From an uncultured Saprospiraceae bacterium (GTDB lineage Bacteria > Bacteroidota > Bacteroidia > Chitinophagales > Saprospiraceae), in contig CALDTZ010000019.1 in the NCBI GenBank assembly GCA_937924805.1, positions 22,525-86,524 of the forward strand: a stretch of DNA of 64,000 nt, given 5' to 3'. Shown here piece by piece: positions 28,128 to 36,901 of this stretch. How positions within the stretch are numbered: the stretch's first letter is position 1; each line of letters starts with the position of its first letter. A program made the translations under genes and the position numbers. The notes under the pieces were generated by a model. That model saw nothing but the letters and a program-made list of their open reading frames with translations. It ran no database searches and was not told the origin of the DNA.

Positions 28128-28957
28128 TCCTTATCTTTTCTTTTACCAGAATACGTAATAGACAAACCAGGCGTAAAGCCAAGAAACTCATGATACCAGA
28201 CAGCTCCATCGACCACCAGGACATTTTTCCAATCGTATCCTAATCCAAAACTAAAGTTGCCTCCACTACTATTAGAATTATATCCAGCTCTCAAATGAAT
28301 ATATTCTAATAAAGCATAAGATACGCCAAGTTTTACCGTCGGACTAAAATCTATAAATTGGTCATATTCAGCTTGAATTTCTACTTTTTCTGAAGGTAAA
28401 TATTTTAGCCCTAAGCGTATTCTTGAAGGTATATTTTCTTCATCGGTTATGGCTATTTGAGCTGGAGAAAACACATGAACACCTAGGTAAACATTTTTTA
28501 ATATTTTGGTTAATAACCCAATTTCAAAGGTTGCTAATGCTGCGTTTCCAAAACCATTTATATTCGTATTGAAAATTTCAAATTGCGCACCGATAGATGT
28601 GTTTTTAGCTAGTTTTCGTCCATATGCTAGACCTATTTTCTGTTCACTGTATTGGTCAGTACCATAATTACTTAAAGCCAATCCAAACGTTCCAATTTTT
28701 TGAATAGGTGCAGCAATTCCCAAACCAACACTATTAATAAGGGCAAAACGACTTTCTGAAGAAGCCATAATCGAGAGACTATTAACATCAACAAGACCTG
28801 CTTGATTTAAAAACAAAGCATCCATACCTGTTGTTGTGATACCTGTTGTTCCCATTCCTAGACTTTTTGCACCTGCAGTAGGCCAGCCACCTTTTTGGGA
28901 AAACAACGAAATATTCACTAAAAGCATCAAAATAATACTTAACGATTTCATCCTCAT
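28124..28957 (-). CDS. PorV/PorQ-like outer-membrane barrel protein
   Basis: This 277-residue protein has a signal peptide (MKSLSIILMLLVNISLFSQ). The mature start GGWPTAGAKSLGMGTTGITT, followed by ALFLNQAGLVDV, is the typical beginning of the PorV/PorQ (FadL-like, UPF0164-like) group. The rest consists of amphipathic strands such as IGLAYGRKLAKNTSIGAQ. In the T9SS, PorV shuttles cargo to the sortase PorU, and PorQ with PorZ supplies A-LPS to the attachment complex. Which of these roles, if either, applies here is not clear. It overlaps mqnB by 4 nt and may lead an operon that reaches the giant protease and PorP/SprF. Confidence 0.72.
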   Translation of the reverse strand: MRMKSLSIILMLLVNISLFSQKGGWPTAGAKSLGMGTTGITTTGMDALFLNQAGLVDVNSLSIMASSESRFALINSVGLGIAAPIQKIGTFGLALSNYGTDQYSEQKIGLAYGRKLAKNTSIGAQFEIFNTNINGFGNAALATFEIGLLTKILKNVYLGVHVFSPAQIAITDEENIPSRIRLGLKYLPSEKVEIQAEYDQFIDFSPTVKLGVSYALLEYIHLRAGYNSNSSGGNFSFGLGYDWKNVLVVDGAVWYHEFLGFTPGLSITYSGKRKDKE

Positions 28958-29050
28958 AATTTATACTTTTCTATGGATTCAAACATAATCATTATTTTCG
29001 AGCCCTAAGGCTAAGTATTCACTTTTCTATTTCTAAACTCTTCTCAAGTT

Positions 29051-29980
29051 ATGGCTAAATTAAGACACAATCACAAATCGAATAAAAACTTTGGTGGTAA
29101 TGCAGTACGAATCGTTATTTTATTAATTTTTGTTGTAGCACTACTAATAACCCTTCCGTTTTATTTGAGTAAAATGGACTTTGATTCTTCAGACAAGCAT
29201 CTAACTTCAAAAAAAGCAAAGAGTTCCGCTAGCAAAAACGATCATTCAAATCAGCTAACAAATGATATAGCACTACCTACTGGTGATAATGGTGAGATTG
29301 TTCAACATACTTATTTTACTTTATCCTATAATGAAGACAAAGAACAAGCAAATTGGGTTGCTTATACATTGACAAAAGAAAGTCTAGTCATACCAAATGT
29401 TGAACGTACGGATTGGTTCTCAGAAGATAAAAAAGTTAGTACAAAGTCAGCTCATTACAAAGATTATAAAGGTTCAGGATATACAAAAGGTCATATGGTT
29501 CCTGCTGGAGATATGGCATTTAATAGACAAGCAATGGAAGAAACCTTTTTTATGTCCAATATGTCTCCTCAAACAAGAGGGTTTAATGGTGGTATTTGGA
29601 GAGAATTAGAGGAATGTGTGCGAGATTGGGCCTATAAAAATGAGCAAGTCTATGTTGTTTCTGGACCGATATATAGAAAATCAAAAAAAGAGATTGGTAG
29701 AGCTAAAGTAGATGTTCCAGATTTTTATTACAAAGTAATTTTAGATATTGAAGGAAACACGAAAAAAGGAATTGGTTTCATTATACCTCACGAAACGTTA
29801 GATTTACCGCTAGAAAAATATGCAGTAACAATCGATGAGGTTGAAAAACAAACAGGATATGACTTCTTTAAAAAAATGGATGTTGACATCAACTCCTTGG
29901 AAGCAAATATGGATATTGATCAATGGGCCATTTCTAAAGAACGATTTAGAAAACGCGTAAAATCATGGAATAACTCTTAA
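29051..29980 (+). CDS. DNA/RNA non-specific endonuclease (NUC family), membrane-anchored
   Basis: This 309-residue beta-beta-alpha-metal nuclease begins with a short cationic region and one transmembrane helix at about 22-42. A Ser/Lys-rich linker leads to the catalytic domain, from about residue 85. The active-site motif is YTKGHMVPAGDM, with the catalytic His in GH. The metal-binding Asn lies in FMSNMSPQ, and the conserved GIWRELE follows. Most relatives have D-R/K-G-H; here the Asp is Thr. The domain is expected to face the periplasm, or the outside if the anchor is a signal peptide. Its stop overlaps the convergent 68-aa gene by 4 nt. Confidence 0.88.
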   Translation: MAKLRHNHKSNKNFGGNAVRIVILLIFVVALLITLPFYLSKMDFDSSDKHLTSKKAKSSASKNDHSNQLTNDIALPTGDNGEIVQHTYFTLSYNEDKEQANWVAYTLTKESLVIPNVERTDWFSEDKKVSTKSAHYKDYKGSGYTKGHMVPAGDMAFNRQAMEETFFMSNMSPQTRGFNGGIWRELEECVRDWAYKNEQVYVVSGPIYRKSKKEIGRAKVDVPDFYYKVILDIEGNTKKGIGFIIPHETLDLPLEKYAVTIDEVEKQTGYDFFKKMDVDINSLEANMDIDQWAISKERFRKRVKSWNNS

Positions 29981-30183
29981 GGTTTAGCTATTTTTTCTTC
30001 TACTTTACCGATCGCGTACCCCGCATTTTTTACTACATCACCGGCTTTTTCCTTTATGAATTCAAAGGCATTAAATATATATTCCTTTTCTAGTATATCA
30101 TCCGTTTTCTTATCGCTTTTCTCCAAAGCTTTTGCTAAAAAACCTGTTGTTTTAGATATTGCGTATAGTGTTTTAACGATCAT
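29977..30183 (-). CDS. Small hypothetical protein (68 aa), helical
   Basis: This is a short Lys/Glu-rich protein, predicted to be almost all amphipathic helix (KTTGFLAKALEKSDKK and FEFIKEKAGDVVKNAG). There is no signal peptide, Cys motif or strong hydrophobic segment. It lies 60 nt downstream of purB on the same strand and shares its stop bases with the convergent nuclease gene. I recognise no family. The clean ATG, operon-like position and non-random composition make it a likely gene. Confidence 0.5.
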   Translation of the reverse strand: MIVKTLYAISKTTGFLAKALEKSDKKTDDILEKEYIFNAFEFIKEKAGDVVKNAGYAIGKVEEKIAKP

Positions 30184-30243
30184 AATTAGTCTTTGTAATA
30201 AATAAACGAATACCTGATTTTAAAAGTTCAAATTAGCACAAAA

Positions 30244-31596
30244 TCACTTTTCAGAATAACTATAACCAACATAATTGGAAGGGGTAATTTCAGCTAATTC
30301 ATTCTTTATGTGGTCGCTAACTGGCAAGGTTTTTATAAAATCTGCAATCGTTGTTTTTGTTATTTTATGATTACCCCTAGTTAATGCTTTCAATTTTTCG
30401 TATGGATTTTCTACACCTTCGCGACGTAATATATTTTGTATAGCTTCGGCAACAACAGCCCAATTATCGTTTAGATCTTTCTCAATAGCATCTTTGTTTA
30501 TTTGCAATTTTGAAATGCCTTTTTTAATACTTTGCAAGGCAATGATCGTATGACTTAATGGAACTCCAATATTTCTAGTTACGGTACTATCTGTTAGATC
30601 GCGTTGAAGTCGACTGATTGGTAATTTTCTAGCTAAAAATTCTAAAATTGCATTTGAATACATCAAATTACCTTCCGCATTTTCAAAATCAATTGGATTG
30701 ACTTTATGTGGCATAGCTGAACTTCCAACTTCATTTGCCACTACTTTTTGCTTGAAATATTCCATTGAAATATACGTCCAAACATCTCTGCAAAAGTCTA
30801 TCAATATTGTTTGAATGCGAACGCAAGTATGGAATGTTTGAGCTTCATCGTCATAATGAGAAATTTGAGTTGTGGTGCTTAGTCTACGAATACCTAGATC
30901 AACTAAAAATTGATCTCCAAATGCTTTCCAATCTTCATTTGGAAAGGTTACTTTATGGGCATTGAAATTTCCAGTTGCTCCACCAAACTTCCCTGACTGT
31001 TGCATAGTCGATAACTGAGACAATTGGTGTTTCAATCTTTCAACAAAGACAAATAATTCTTTTCCTAATAATGTAGGACTTGCTGGTTGGCCATGTGTTT
31101 TTGCTAAAAGTGGAATATCTGCAAAAACAGATGCTAAACTTTCAATTTCAGCAACAACTTCCACCATCATAGGAATGATAGTGTTGCGTAGTCCATCTTG
31201 AAGCATAAGAGGCATTGCTGTATTGTTGATATCCTGAGATGTTAATCCAAAATGTATCCATTCTTTATAATGACTTAAATTTAACCCATCGAATTTTTCT
31301 TTAATAAAATATTCAACAGCTTTCACATCGTGATTGGTGACCTTCTCAATTGACTTTATCTTTAAAGCATCCTCATCATCAAATGAAGTATGAATTGCCA
31401 TTATTTGAGCTTTCTGATCCTTATCTAGGGTAATATTAAACGCATTCACTTCGGATAAAGCAATAAAATATTTTATCTCTATAAATACTCGATATTTAAT
31501 AAGCGCATATTCCGAAAAATAAGCACGTAAAGATTCGGTTTTACCTCTATACCTGCCGTCGATTGGCGAAATTGCGTGTAATATTTCTAAACTCAT
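30244..31596 (-). CDS. purB: Adenylosuccinate lyase
   Basis: This 450-residue cytoplasmic enzyme of purine synthesis cleaves SAICAR to AICAR plus fumarate and adenylosuccinate to AMP plus fumarate. The fumarase/ASL superfamily signature GSSAMPHKVNPIDFENAEGN is present with its flexible-loop catalytic Ser. KTHGQPASPT holds the general-acid His, and HFGLTSQDINNTA is the second conserved region. The N-terminus SLEILHAISPIDGRYRGKT matches the E. coli-type PurB. Length agrees with the family (~456). It stands about 20 nt upstream-adjacent to the acyltransferase gene on the same strand. Confidence 0.96.
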   Translation of the reverse strand: MSLEILHAISPIDGRYRGKTESLRAYFSEYALIKYRVFIEIKYFIALSEVNAFNITLDKDQKAQIMAIHTSFDDEDALKIKSIEKVTNHDVKAVEYFIKEKFDGLNLSHYKEWIHFGLTSQDINNTAMPLMLQDGLRNTIIPMMVEVVAEIESLASVFADIPLLAKTHGQPASPTLLGKELFVFVERLKHQLSQLSTMQQSGKFGGATGNFNAHKVTFPNEDWKAFGDQFLVDLGIRRLSTTTQISHYDDEAQTFHTCVRIQTILIDFCRDVWTYISMEYFKQKVVANEVGSSAMPHKVNPIDFENAEGNLMYSNAILEFLARKLPISRLQRDLTDSTVTRNIGVPLSHTIIALQSIKKGISKLQINKDAIEKDLNDNWAVVAEAIQNILRREGVENPYEKLKALTRGNHKITKTTIADFIKTLPVSDHIKNELAEITPSNYVGYSYSEK

Positions 31597-31617
31597 AGAA
31601 TACCGTTTTTATATTAA

Positions 31618-32493
31618 TTAATATTTTATTTGGTGTTTCCACCTTTTATGGGTCCATAACCAATCTGAAGGTCGTGTTCGAATATCTTTTTCTAATTGGG
31701 ACATATAAATTTGAGTAAGCACACCTTTATCTATTCCATTAGGTTTTTCACAAATTAAGGTAGGCACAACCTTATAGTACCCTCGCTTAATTCGTTGAAT
31801 TGAAAAGTATATAACGGGTACATTTCTTTTATGTGCATATTCTTCAGCTCCATGTAAGCAATAGGTCTCATGATTAAAGAAATTTACCTTTATTGCTTTT
31901 TCCATATTTGTAGCATTTTGATCAGCAATAAAAACTACAAATTTTGGAATTGTACTTTCTTCATACATTTTTGATTTGTCACCATAAATACTTATTAAGC
32001 TAACATCTTGAGAGGATCGTTTACTCCAAATATAATCATTGATAAAAGGATTTTTAACAGGTTTTATTAATCCTATAATATGATGTTTTAATTGGTTTGG
32101 CAAAGCTATCGTTCCCCATTCCCAATTTCCAAAATGTGAAGCATAAACTACTAAATCACTCTTTTTATGAAAATATTGATCAATTACATCGGGGTTCTCC
32201 AAATGATATCTTTTTGTAATTGTTTCAGGGCTAAGAGAAAAGCCTTTAATTGATTCAAGTGTTATATCAAATAAATTTTGGTAAGAGGCAATGCATAAAT
32301 CTTTTAGTGGCTTACCATTCAATTCTGGAAAAGCAATATTTAAATTTTTAAGCATGACCGATTTTCTATAACCAATCACATAAAAATTTAAATTCGCAAG
32401 AAGGGTGGATAAGAAATACAAGACTGGAAAAGGAATAATACCTACCAAACCTATCATTGATCTAAATACGATATAATTAATCCTATGTTTCAT
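31618..32493 (-). CDS. LpxL/HtrB-family lysophospholipid (lipid A) acyltransferase
   Basis: This 291-residue inner-membrane acyltransferase of the LpxL/LpxM family adds acyl chains to Kdo-lipid A or a related lipid. An N-terminal hydrophobic segment (about 10-40) is followed by the HX4E active site in ASHFGNWEWG near residue 120, then the FIADQNATNMEKAIKVNFF region that carries the conserved D-Q. Near the C-terminus, RPSDWLWTHKRWK is the family's end motif. Bacteroidota homologues often lie near unrelated housekeeping genes, as here between purB and a small unknown gene. Whether it acts on lipid A or on another lipid is open. Confidence 0.88.
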   Translation of the reverse strand: MKHRINYIVFRSMIGLVGIIPFPVLYFLSTLLANLNFYVIGYRKSVMLKNLNIAFPELNGKPLKDLCIASYQNLFDITLESIKGFSLSPETITKRYHLENPDVIDQYFHKKSDLVVYASHFGNWEWGTIALPNQLKHHIIGLIKPVKNPFINDYIWSKRSSQDVSLISIYGDKSKMYEESTIPKFVVFIADQNATNMEKAIKVNFFNHETYCLHGAEEYAHKRNVPVIYFSIQRIKRGYYKVVPTLICEKPNGIDKGVLTQIYMSQLEKDIRTRPSDWLWTHKRWKHQIKY

Positions 32494-32769
32494 TTATACA
32501 ATTTCATCAAAACCTTCGTCTCCATCCAACTCACTTTGCTTCTCTAACTTTAATTTAAAGTTATTCATTGAATAGAACAATGGAATAATTTCTTCATTAA
32601 AAGCATTTTTGATGCTAGCAACTAATGCATCTTTATGATCAAAAATACCATCTCGAATTTTATAAATCATTTCTTTATTTTCCAATTCGATTTTTACGGT
32701 ATACTTGTCATGAAAGGTAAATACACTTAATCTAGCTTTACCGATCGTTTCTTCATGTATTATTCTCAT
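32494..32769 (-). CDS. Small conserved-looking hypothetical protein (91 aa)
   Basis: This 91-residue soluble protein has strands ARLSVFTFHDKYTVKIELEN followed by a helix with KDALVASIKNAFNEEIIPLFYS and an acidic tail. It has no signal peptide and no Cys. Its start codon lies 17 nt inside the end of the DUF2520 gene, and its stop is immediately followed by the start of the acyltransferase gene. The three genes are therefore packed as one translational unit. The function is unknown. Confidence 0.65.
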   Translation of the reverse strand: MRIIHEETIGKARLSVFTFHDKYTVKIELENKEMIYKIRDGIFDHKDALVASIKNAFNEEIIPLFYSMNNFKLKLEKQSELDGDEGFDEIV

Positions 32770-33541
32770 TAAAGTAGGATTGTATAAATTGAGTAATAGA
32801 CTGATAAATGGGTATAATCGTAGGATAATCTTTTAGTAAAGATAGATGGTCTTCAATCGTTTTTTCTTCATTTCTGAATGCGGGTCCAGTGATTAAAGTA
32901 GATGCCGATTGTTCATTCAACAAATTATTAAAAGTATTCTCAATAATTAACGCTAAAGGCTCTTTAGGGATATCTTCTTTTTTCAAATATGATTCTGCAG
33001 CAATAAAAAGGCTTGTCGTAAAATTATTTAAGATTACTGCCGCCAAATGGATTTTTTTTCTTTCTTGATCTGTAATCTTAAATAAATGCTCACTAATAAG
33101 GTAGGCGAGTGCTTTCATTTTGAGATAGACATCATCATGACTTGCGTGAAGTAAGAAAGGAGTTTTGCTTAAATCTAATTCTTTTCCTTTTTTGAAACTT
33201 TGCAACGGATAAAATGCACCATAGTGATTGCTTATCAATGAAAGTGAATCGGTATTAAAACTACCCGAAGTATGTAATATACATTGGCTTTTTTTCAATT
33301 CAAATGGCCATAATGATATACAATTTGAAATCGCAGCATCTGGAAGCATCAATAAATAAATATCTGCATCATTAGGAATTTCTGATAATGAGTCACAATA
33401 TTTGGCATTTACAAGTTTAGCTAAATTCTTGGCATTTGCTATTGTTTGTGAGTAGACACATTCAATATTGATCTGACAAGCATATAAAGCTGGTATTAAA
33501 TGAGAAGCTACATTACCTGACCCTAACGCTACAAGTTTCAT
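32753..33541 (-). CDS. Rossmann-like and DUF2520 domain-containing protein
   Basis: This 262-residue protein belongs to the ProC/F420-dependent oxidoreductase-like group. The N-terminal half is an NAD(P)-binding Rossmann fold with VALGSGNVASHLIPAL as the glycine-rich loop (an Ala/Ser form of GxGxxG) and LLMLPDAAI after strand 4. The C-terminal half is all-helical DUF2520, beginning near AFYPLQSFKKG and containing HLAAVILNNFTTSLF. The reaction is unknown; some relatives are annotated as oxidoreductases without evidence. It sits directly downstream of the cytochrome c maturation gene and overlaps the 91-aa gene by 17 nt. Confidence 0.82.
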   Translation of the reverse strand: MKLVALGSGNVASHLIPALYACQINIECVYSQTIANAKNLAKLVNAKYCDSLSEIPNDADIYLLMLPDAAISNCISLWPFELKKSQCILHTSGSFNTDSLSLISNHYGAFYPLQSFKKGKELDLSKTPFLLHASHDDVYLKMKALAYLISEHLFKITDQERKKIHLAAVILNNFTTSLFIAAESYLKKEDIPKEPLALIIENTFNNLLNEQSASTLITGPAFRNEEKTIEDHLSLLKDYPTIIPIYQSITQFIQSYFNENNT

Positions 33542-33549
33542 TAGCCCGT

Positions 33550-36327
33550 TTAGTTTTGAGAATATCTACGAATTAAAGCAAATAAAAACCCTAACATCAT
33601 AGATATTGATCCGTACCAAAATAAATTTATCCCTGGAAATTCCTTTGCTTCAAAAATAATTAAATCAGAACGAGGAACCTCCTCTGCAATTTCCATTGGT
33701 ATTGCTTTGAAATTTCGTTTGTCTACTGCAACCATAAATGTATACGATTGTGTCCCTGGATCGATATGTTGAAAGCGAATATGCAATCCTGAATTAGCGT
33801 GATAATCTTTTATAGAGAATGGTTTATTATCTCGTATAATATAAACAGGATCCATACTCACATCCTCATTATTTATGCGCACGGATACATCTGCACTGAC
33901 AGCAATATCATTTTCTACTTCTGAATAATTTGGGTTTTCAACTTCTTTTTTAAACCCATTTAATTTCAACTCAAAATTTTTAAATATGAAAGGTTCGTTT
34001 TCTTTAACGACATATTTTACATAATCTAAATCAGCATCATTGGTGAAGATAGATTCAAAAAAGGTGTCCTGAACATTAATTTTTAAATTGAAAGGATTTA
34101 TAACCTCAGGCATTTCATAAATCATATTTTCTTTTAAAGCGACAGAAGGCATCACCGTATATACTTCCTCAGAATCTAAACTCTTAAACTCTATTTCTAA
34201 TCCTACACCGAGATTAAAACTATCTGTTTTAGAAGGATTAATAACTACATTTTTGATAACGCCATATTTACTACTTGTAAAAATCGTATCACCTAGACTT
34301 GGTGTATAGGATACATACTCCAATGATTCTTCTAGTTCCTTCGCCAACTCTACATCCATTTGCGATCGAGGCAAAGAAGCGATATTTGTAAATATATCTC
34401 GATTCCAATAGTGCTTTGTATCAGGATTTGAAGCGGCTACTTTTTTAAATTTATTATCATATTGAACATTTGGTTGGAGACTAAATGACTCTACCAAAAC
34501 GGAATCTTTGAATTTTTCAAACTTAACATCGAAATATCTAAATCTGCCTTCTACCGAATCTCGTTCATATGTAAGCCAGTAATCATTTACATATAACGGC
34601 ACACCTTTTAACAACGTAACAACTTTGCTCATTGATTCATCTTTGACCAACCCTTGCATGGCAAAGGGATTCTTAGATACAATCCGCGTATTCAAACCAC
34701 TTGTAACAGTACCTAAAACCATGATCGCAAAACCAAAATGGGAGAAAGCAGAAGCCGCTAATTTCAAGTTTGCTTTTCCTTCTGTAAAAAAATACCAAAT
34801 AGCCATTAACATTCCGAAAACACAAGACCAAGATAAGATCGCATATCTATATTCAAAATAGGAAATCCAAAAACTCATCAAATAGGTAAGTAAGCTCGCC
34901 AATAAAATACAAACTCCAAAAGCTACCAGAAATCTGTTTCGATTGCTTGCCGACCATTTATCAGCTCTATACCTAAAAAACAAGGTTGCTCCTGAAAGAA
35001 TTGTAATAAATACTGAAACCCAAATTTGATATTTATTGTAATGAGGGATTGGCTCAGTAATAACTCGACCCACATATTCTGGATTAAAGTATGTAATAAT
35101 TTTGTTGAATACTGGTAGTGAGGATGATGTTGCGATAATTGCTCCTGAAAAGAATAAAACAATGGCTCCTATAAACATCCAAAATTCTCTTGAATATATA
35201 GATTCTTCTTTCGGCTTAGATGGAATCGTTTTATTATTGATTGCCAATAAAATCATTCCTAACAATAAAAAGAAAAGAACGAAAGCAACTAACTGCCATT
35301 CCAAACCCATCTCCGTAAATGCATGTGCCGAAGTTTCACCTAAGATTCCTGATCTAGTTAAGAACGTCGAATAGACGATTAAAACAAAAGTCAATAAGTA
35401 AAATATAAGTGTACTTCGAATTGAAAACCCTGTACTTTTAGCGATTACATTCGTATGAATACCCGCTATTAGAATTAGCCAAGGAACCAAAGACATATTT
35501 TCAACAGGATCCCATGCCCAATAACCACCAAAACTTAATGCTTCATAAGCCCATGCGCCACCCATCAAAATCCCAATGCCCAAGAAAGCACCACTAAACA
35601 ATCCCCACTTCAACATTGGACCTAAAACATCATGATATGATTTTGACCATAAAGCTGCAACAGCATAGGCAAATGGTAATGAAGTAGAAGCAAAACCCAA
35701 AAATAAAACAGGAGGATGTATCGTCATCCAATAGTTTTGTAATAATGGATTAAGTCCAGTACCTGTAATTAAACTTAAATATTCTGCATTATTAAAAATA
35801 GGTGCCTGCATTGTGTCTCTCAGCAAAAGGGTAGGGTTACTGCCTATTTTATAAATATATTCTCCAAATCCTATATGTAACCCAAGGATCATACTCAAAA
35901 TAAAAGCTTGAATCAACAAAAGGGTAAAAATGACTCTAGATTCCCATTTACCTCCGTTATAAATTACTATAGCTCCCAAAATGACATGCCATACACTCCA
36001 TAAAAGAAAACTACCTTCTTGACCTTCCCAAAACGCTGAAACGATATATCGCATGGGCAAATCATCCGAAACATGCTCAAATGCATAATAATATTCATAC
36101 ATCTGATTACCCATTACATAAAACAACATCGCAATCACCCCGAAAATACCAATGCCGTGTAATAGAAAGCCAAACCTTCCTAATGATATCCACTGCTTGT
36201 CTTCACTTTTAGTTGATTTAAAGTAGGAGAAAGCTGAAAACAATATTGAAACAAAGCCGAGTAATAATAAAAAATGGCCAATTTTCCCAGGTAATAAATG
36301 TTCACCCGTATAGATAAGTTCTTCCAT
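33550..36327 (-). CDS. ccmF: Cytochrome c biogenesis protein CcmF/CcsA-type heme lyase subunit
   Basis: This 925-residue polytopic membrane protein handles heme for attachment to apocytochrome c on the periplasmic side. The tryptophan-rich WWD-type signature is GGYWAWDPVENMSLVPWL, with flanking conserved His in MTIHPPVLFLG and in GIHTNVIAK. About 14 hydrophobic segments can be counted. A large periplasmic region (about residues 560-890) before the final helix corresponds to the CcmF C-terminal domain and is longer than in E. coli CcmF (~650). The gene follows ccmE by 8 nt, so the heme chaperone and its partner are co-expressed. No ccmABC genes are in the window. Confidence 0.9.
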   Translation of the reverse strand: MEELIYTGEHLLPGKIGHFLLLLGFVSILFSAFSYFKSTKSEDKQWISLGRFGFLLHGIGIFGVIAMLFYVMGNQMYEYYYAFEHVSDDLPMRYIVSAFWEGQEGSFLLWSVWHVILGAIVIYNGGKWESRVIFTLLLIQAFILSMILGLHIGFGEYIYKIGSNPTLLLRDTMQAPIFNNAEYLSLITGTGLNPLLQNYWMTIHPPVLFLGFASTSLPFAYAVAALWSKSYHDVLGPMLKWGLFSGAFLGIGILMGGAWAYEALSFGGYWAWDPVENMSLVPWLILIAGIHTNVIAKSTGFSIRSTLIFYLLTFVLIVYSTFLTRSGILGETSAHAFTEMGLEWQLVAFVLFFLLLGMILLAINNKTIPSKPKEESIYSREFWMFIGAIVLFFSGAIIATSSSLPVFNKIITYFNPEYVGRVITEPIPHYNKYQIWVSVFITILSGATLFFRYRADKWSASNRNRFLVAFGVCILLASLLTYLMSFWISYFEYRYAILSWSCVFGMLMAIWYFFTEGKANLKLAASAFSHFGFAIMVLGTVTSGLNTRIVSKNPFAMQGLVKDESMSKVVTLLKGVPLYVNDYWLTYERDSVEGRFRYFDVKFEKFKDSVLVESFSLQPNVQYDNKFKKVAASNPDTKHYWNRDIFTNIASLPRSQMDVELAKELEESLEYVSYTPSLGDTIFTSSKYGVIKNVVINPSKTDSFNLGVGLEIEFKSLDSEEVYTVMPSVALKENMIYEMPEVINPFNLKINVQDTFFESIFTNDADLDYVKYVVKENEPFIFKNFELKLNGFKKEVENPNYSEVENDIAVSADVSVRINNEDVSMDPVYIIRDNKPFSIKDYHANSGLHIRFQHIDPGTQSYTFMVAVDKRNFKAIPMEIAEEVPRSDLIIFEAKEFPGINLFWYGSISMMLGFLFALIRRYSQN

Positions 36328-36335
36328 GTCTTGGT

Positions 36336-36725
36336 TTAAGAATCCGCCTTAAGAAGAATTTCTTCGTCCTTGTATTTAGAAGGACATTTTGTTAAAACTT
36401 CCGACGCCACAAATGCATCTTCATTCATTGAACCTGTCACTACAACTTGTTCTGATAATTCAAAATCTTGAGGTTTTGGCTTAGTTAAAATGACCTTTTT
36501 AGAATCACCTAAATTATCAATCATATAAAAGGAGAAATAATTTGGATCAACATTAGGATCATAATACAATTCTTTCTCCAAGTCTAAAGTTCCAGACACT
36601 TTCACTTTACCTGTTGAATTTGCATCTGTAAAATTCCCATATGTTGAAACATCTCCCGATGCACTCATGAAAATGACAATTGCAGCTATAATAGCTAGAA
36701 TTCCTATAATATATGACTTTTTCAA
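36336..36725 (-). CDS. ccmE: Cytochrome c maturation heme chaperone CcmE, Cys (CxxxY) form
   Basis: This is a periplasmic OB-fold heme chaperone of about 129 residues with an N-terminal membrane anchor (about 5-22). The core has the family phrases GKVKVSGTLD, FYMIDNLG and VVVTGSMNEDAFVASEVLTKCPSKY. In classical CcmE the position before the terminal Tyr is the heme-binding His (HxxxY). Here it is Cys at about residue 114, giving CxxxY, the form known from some other bacteria and archaea. The start is TTG; 36725 is chosen because MKKSYIIGI matches family N-termini, but TTG 36731 is possible. It lies 8 nt upstream of ccmF. Confidence 0.82.
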   Translation of the reverse strand: MKKSYIIGILAIIAAIVIFMSASGDVSTYGNFTDANSTGKVKVSGTLDLEKELYYDPNVDPNYFSFYMIDNLGDSKKVILTKPKPQDFELSEQVVVTGSMNEDAFVASEVLTKCPSKYKDEEILLKADS

Positions 36726-36888
36726 AATCAATGTTTTAATGAATGTTATTGTAAAATTAAGCCTTTTACTACATATTAAATACCATTTTCAAATAAACTG
36801 TTTCAATTATCTTTAAAAAAAGACAATGACGGTAATAATATATTCAATTATAAACATGTCAAGCATATGCTTCAAAACAAAAATTTCC

Positions 36889-36896
36889 TAGATTTG
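36889..36896 (+). promoter_or_regulatory. Promoter -7 element abutting the ftsE-like start
   Basis: TAGATTTG matches TAnnTTTG exactly and ends only 5 nt before the ATG at 36902. If it is used, the transcript would begin at or within a few bases of the start codon. Confidence 0.45.
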
Positions 36897-36901
36897 CTAG
36901 T

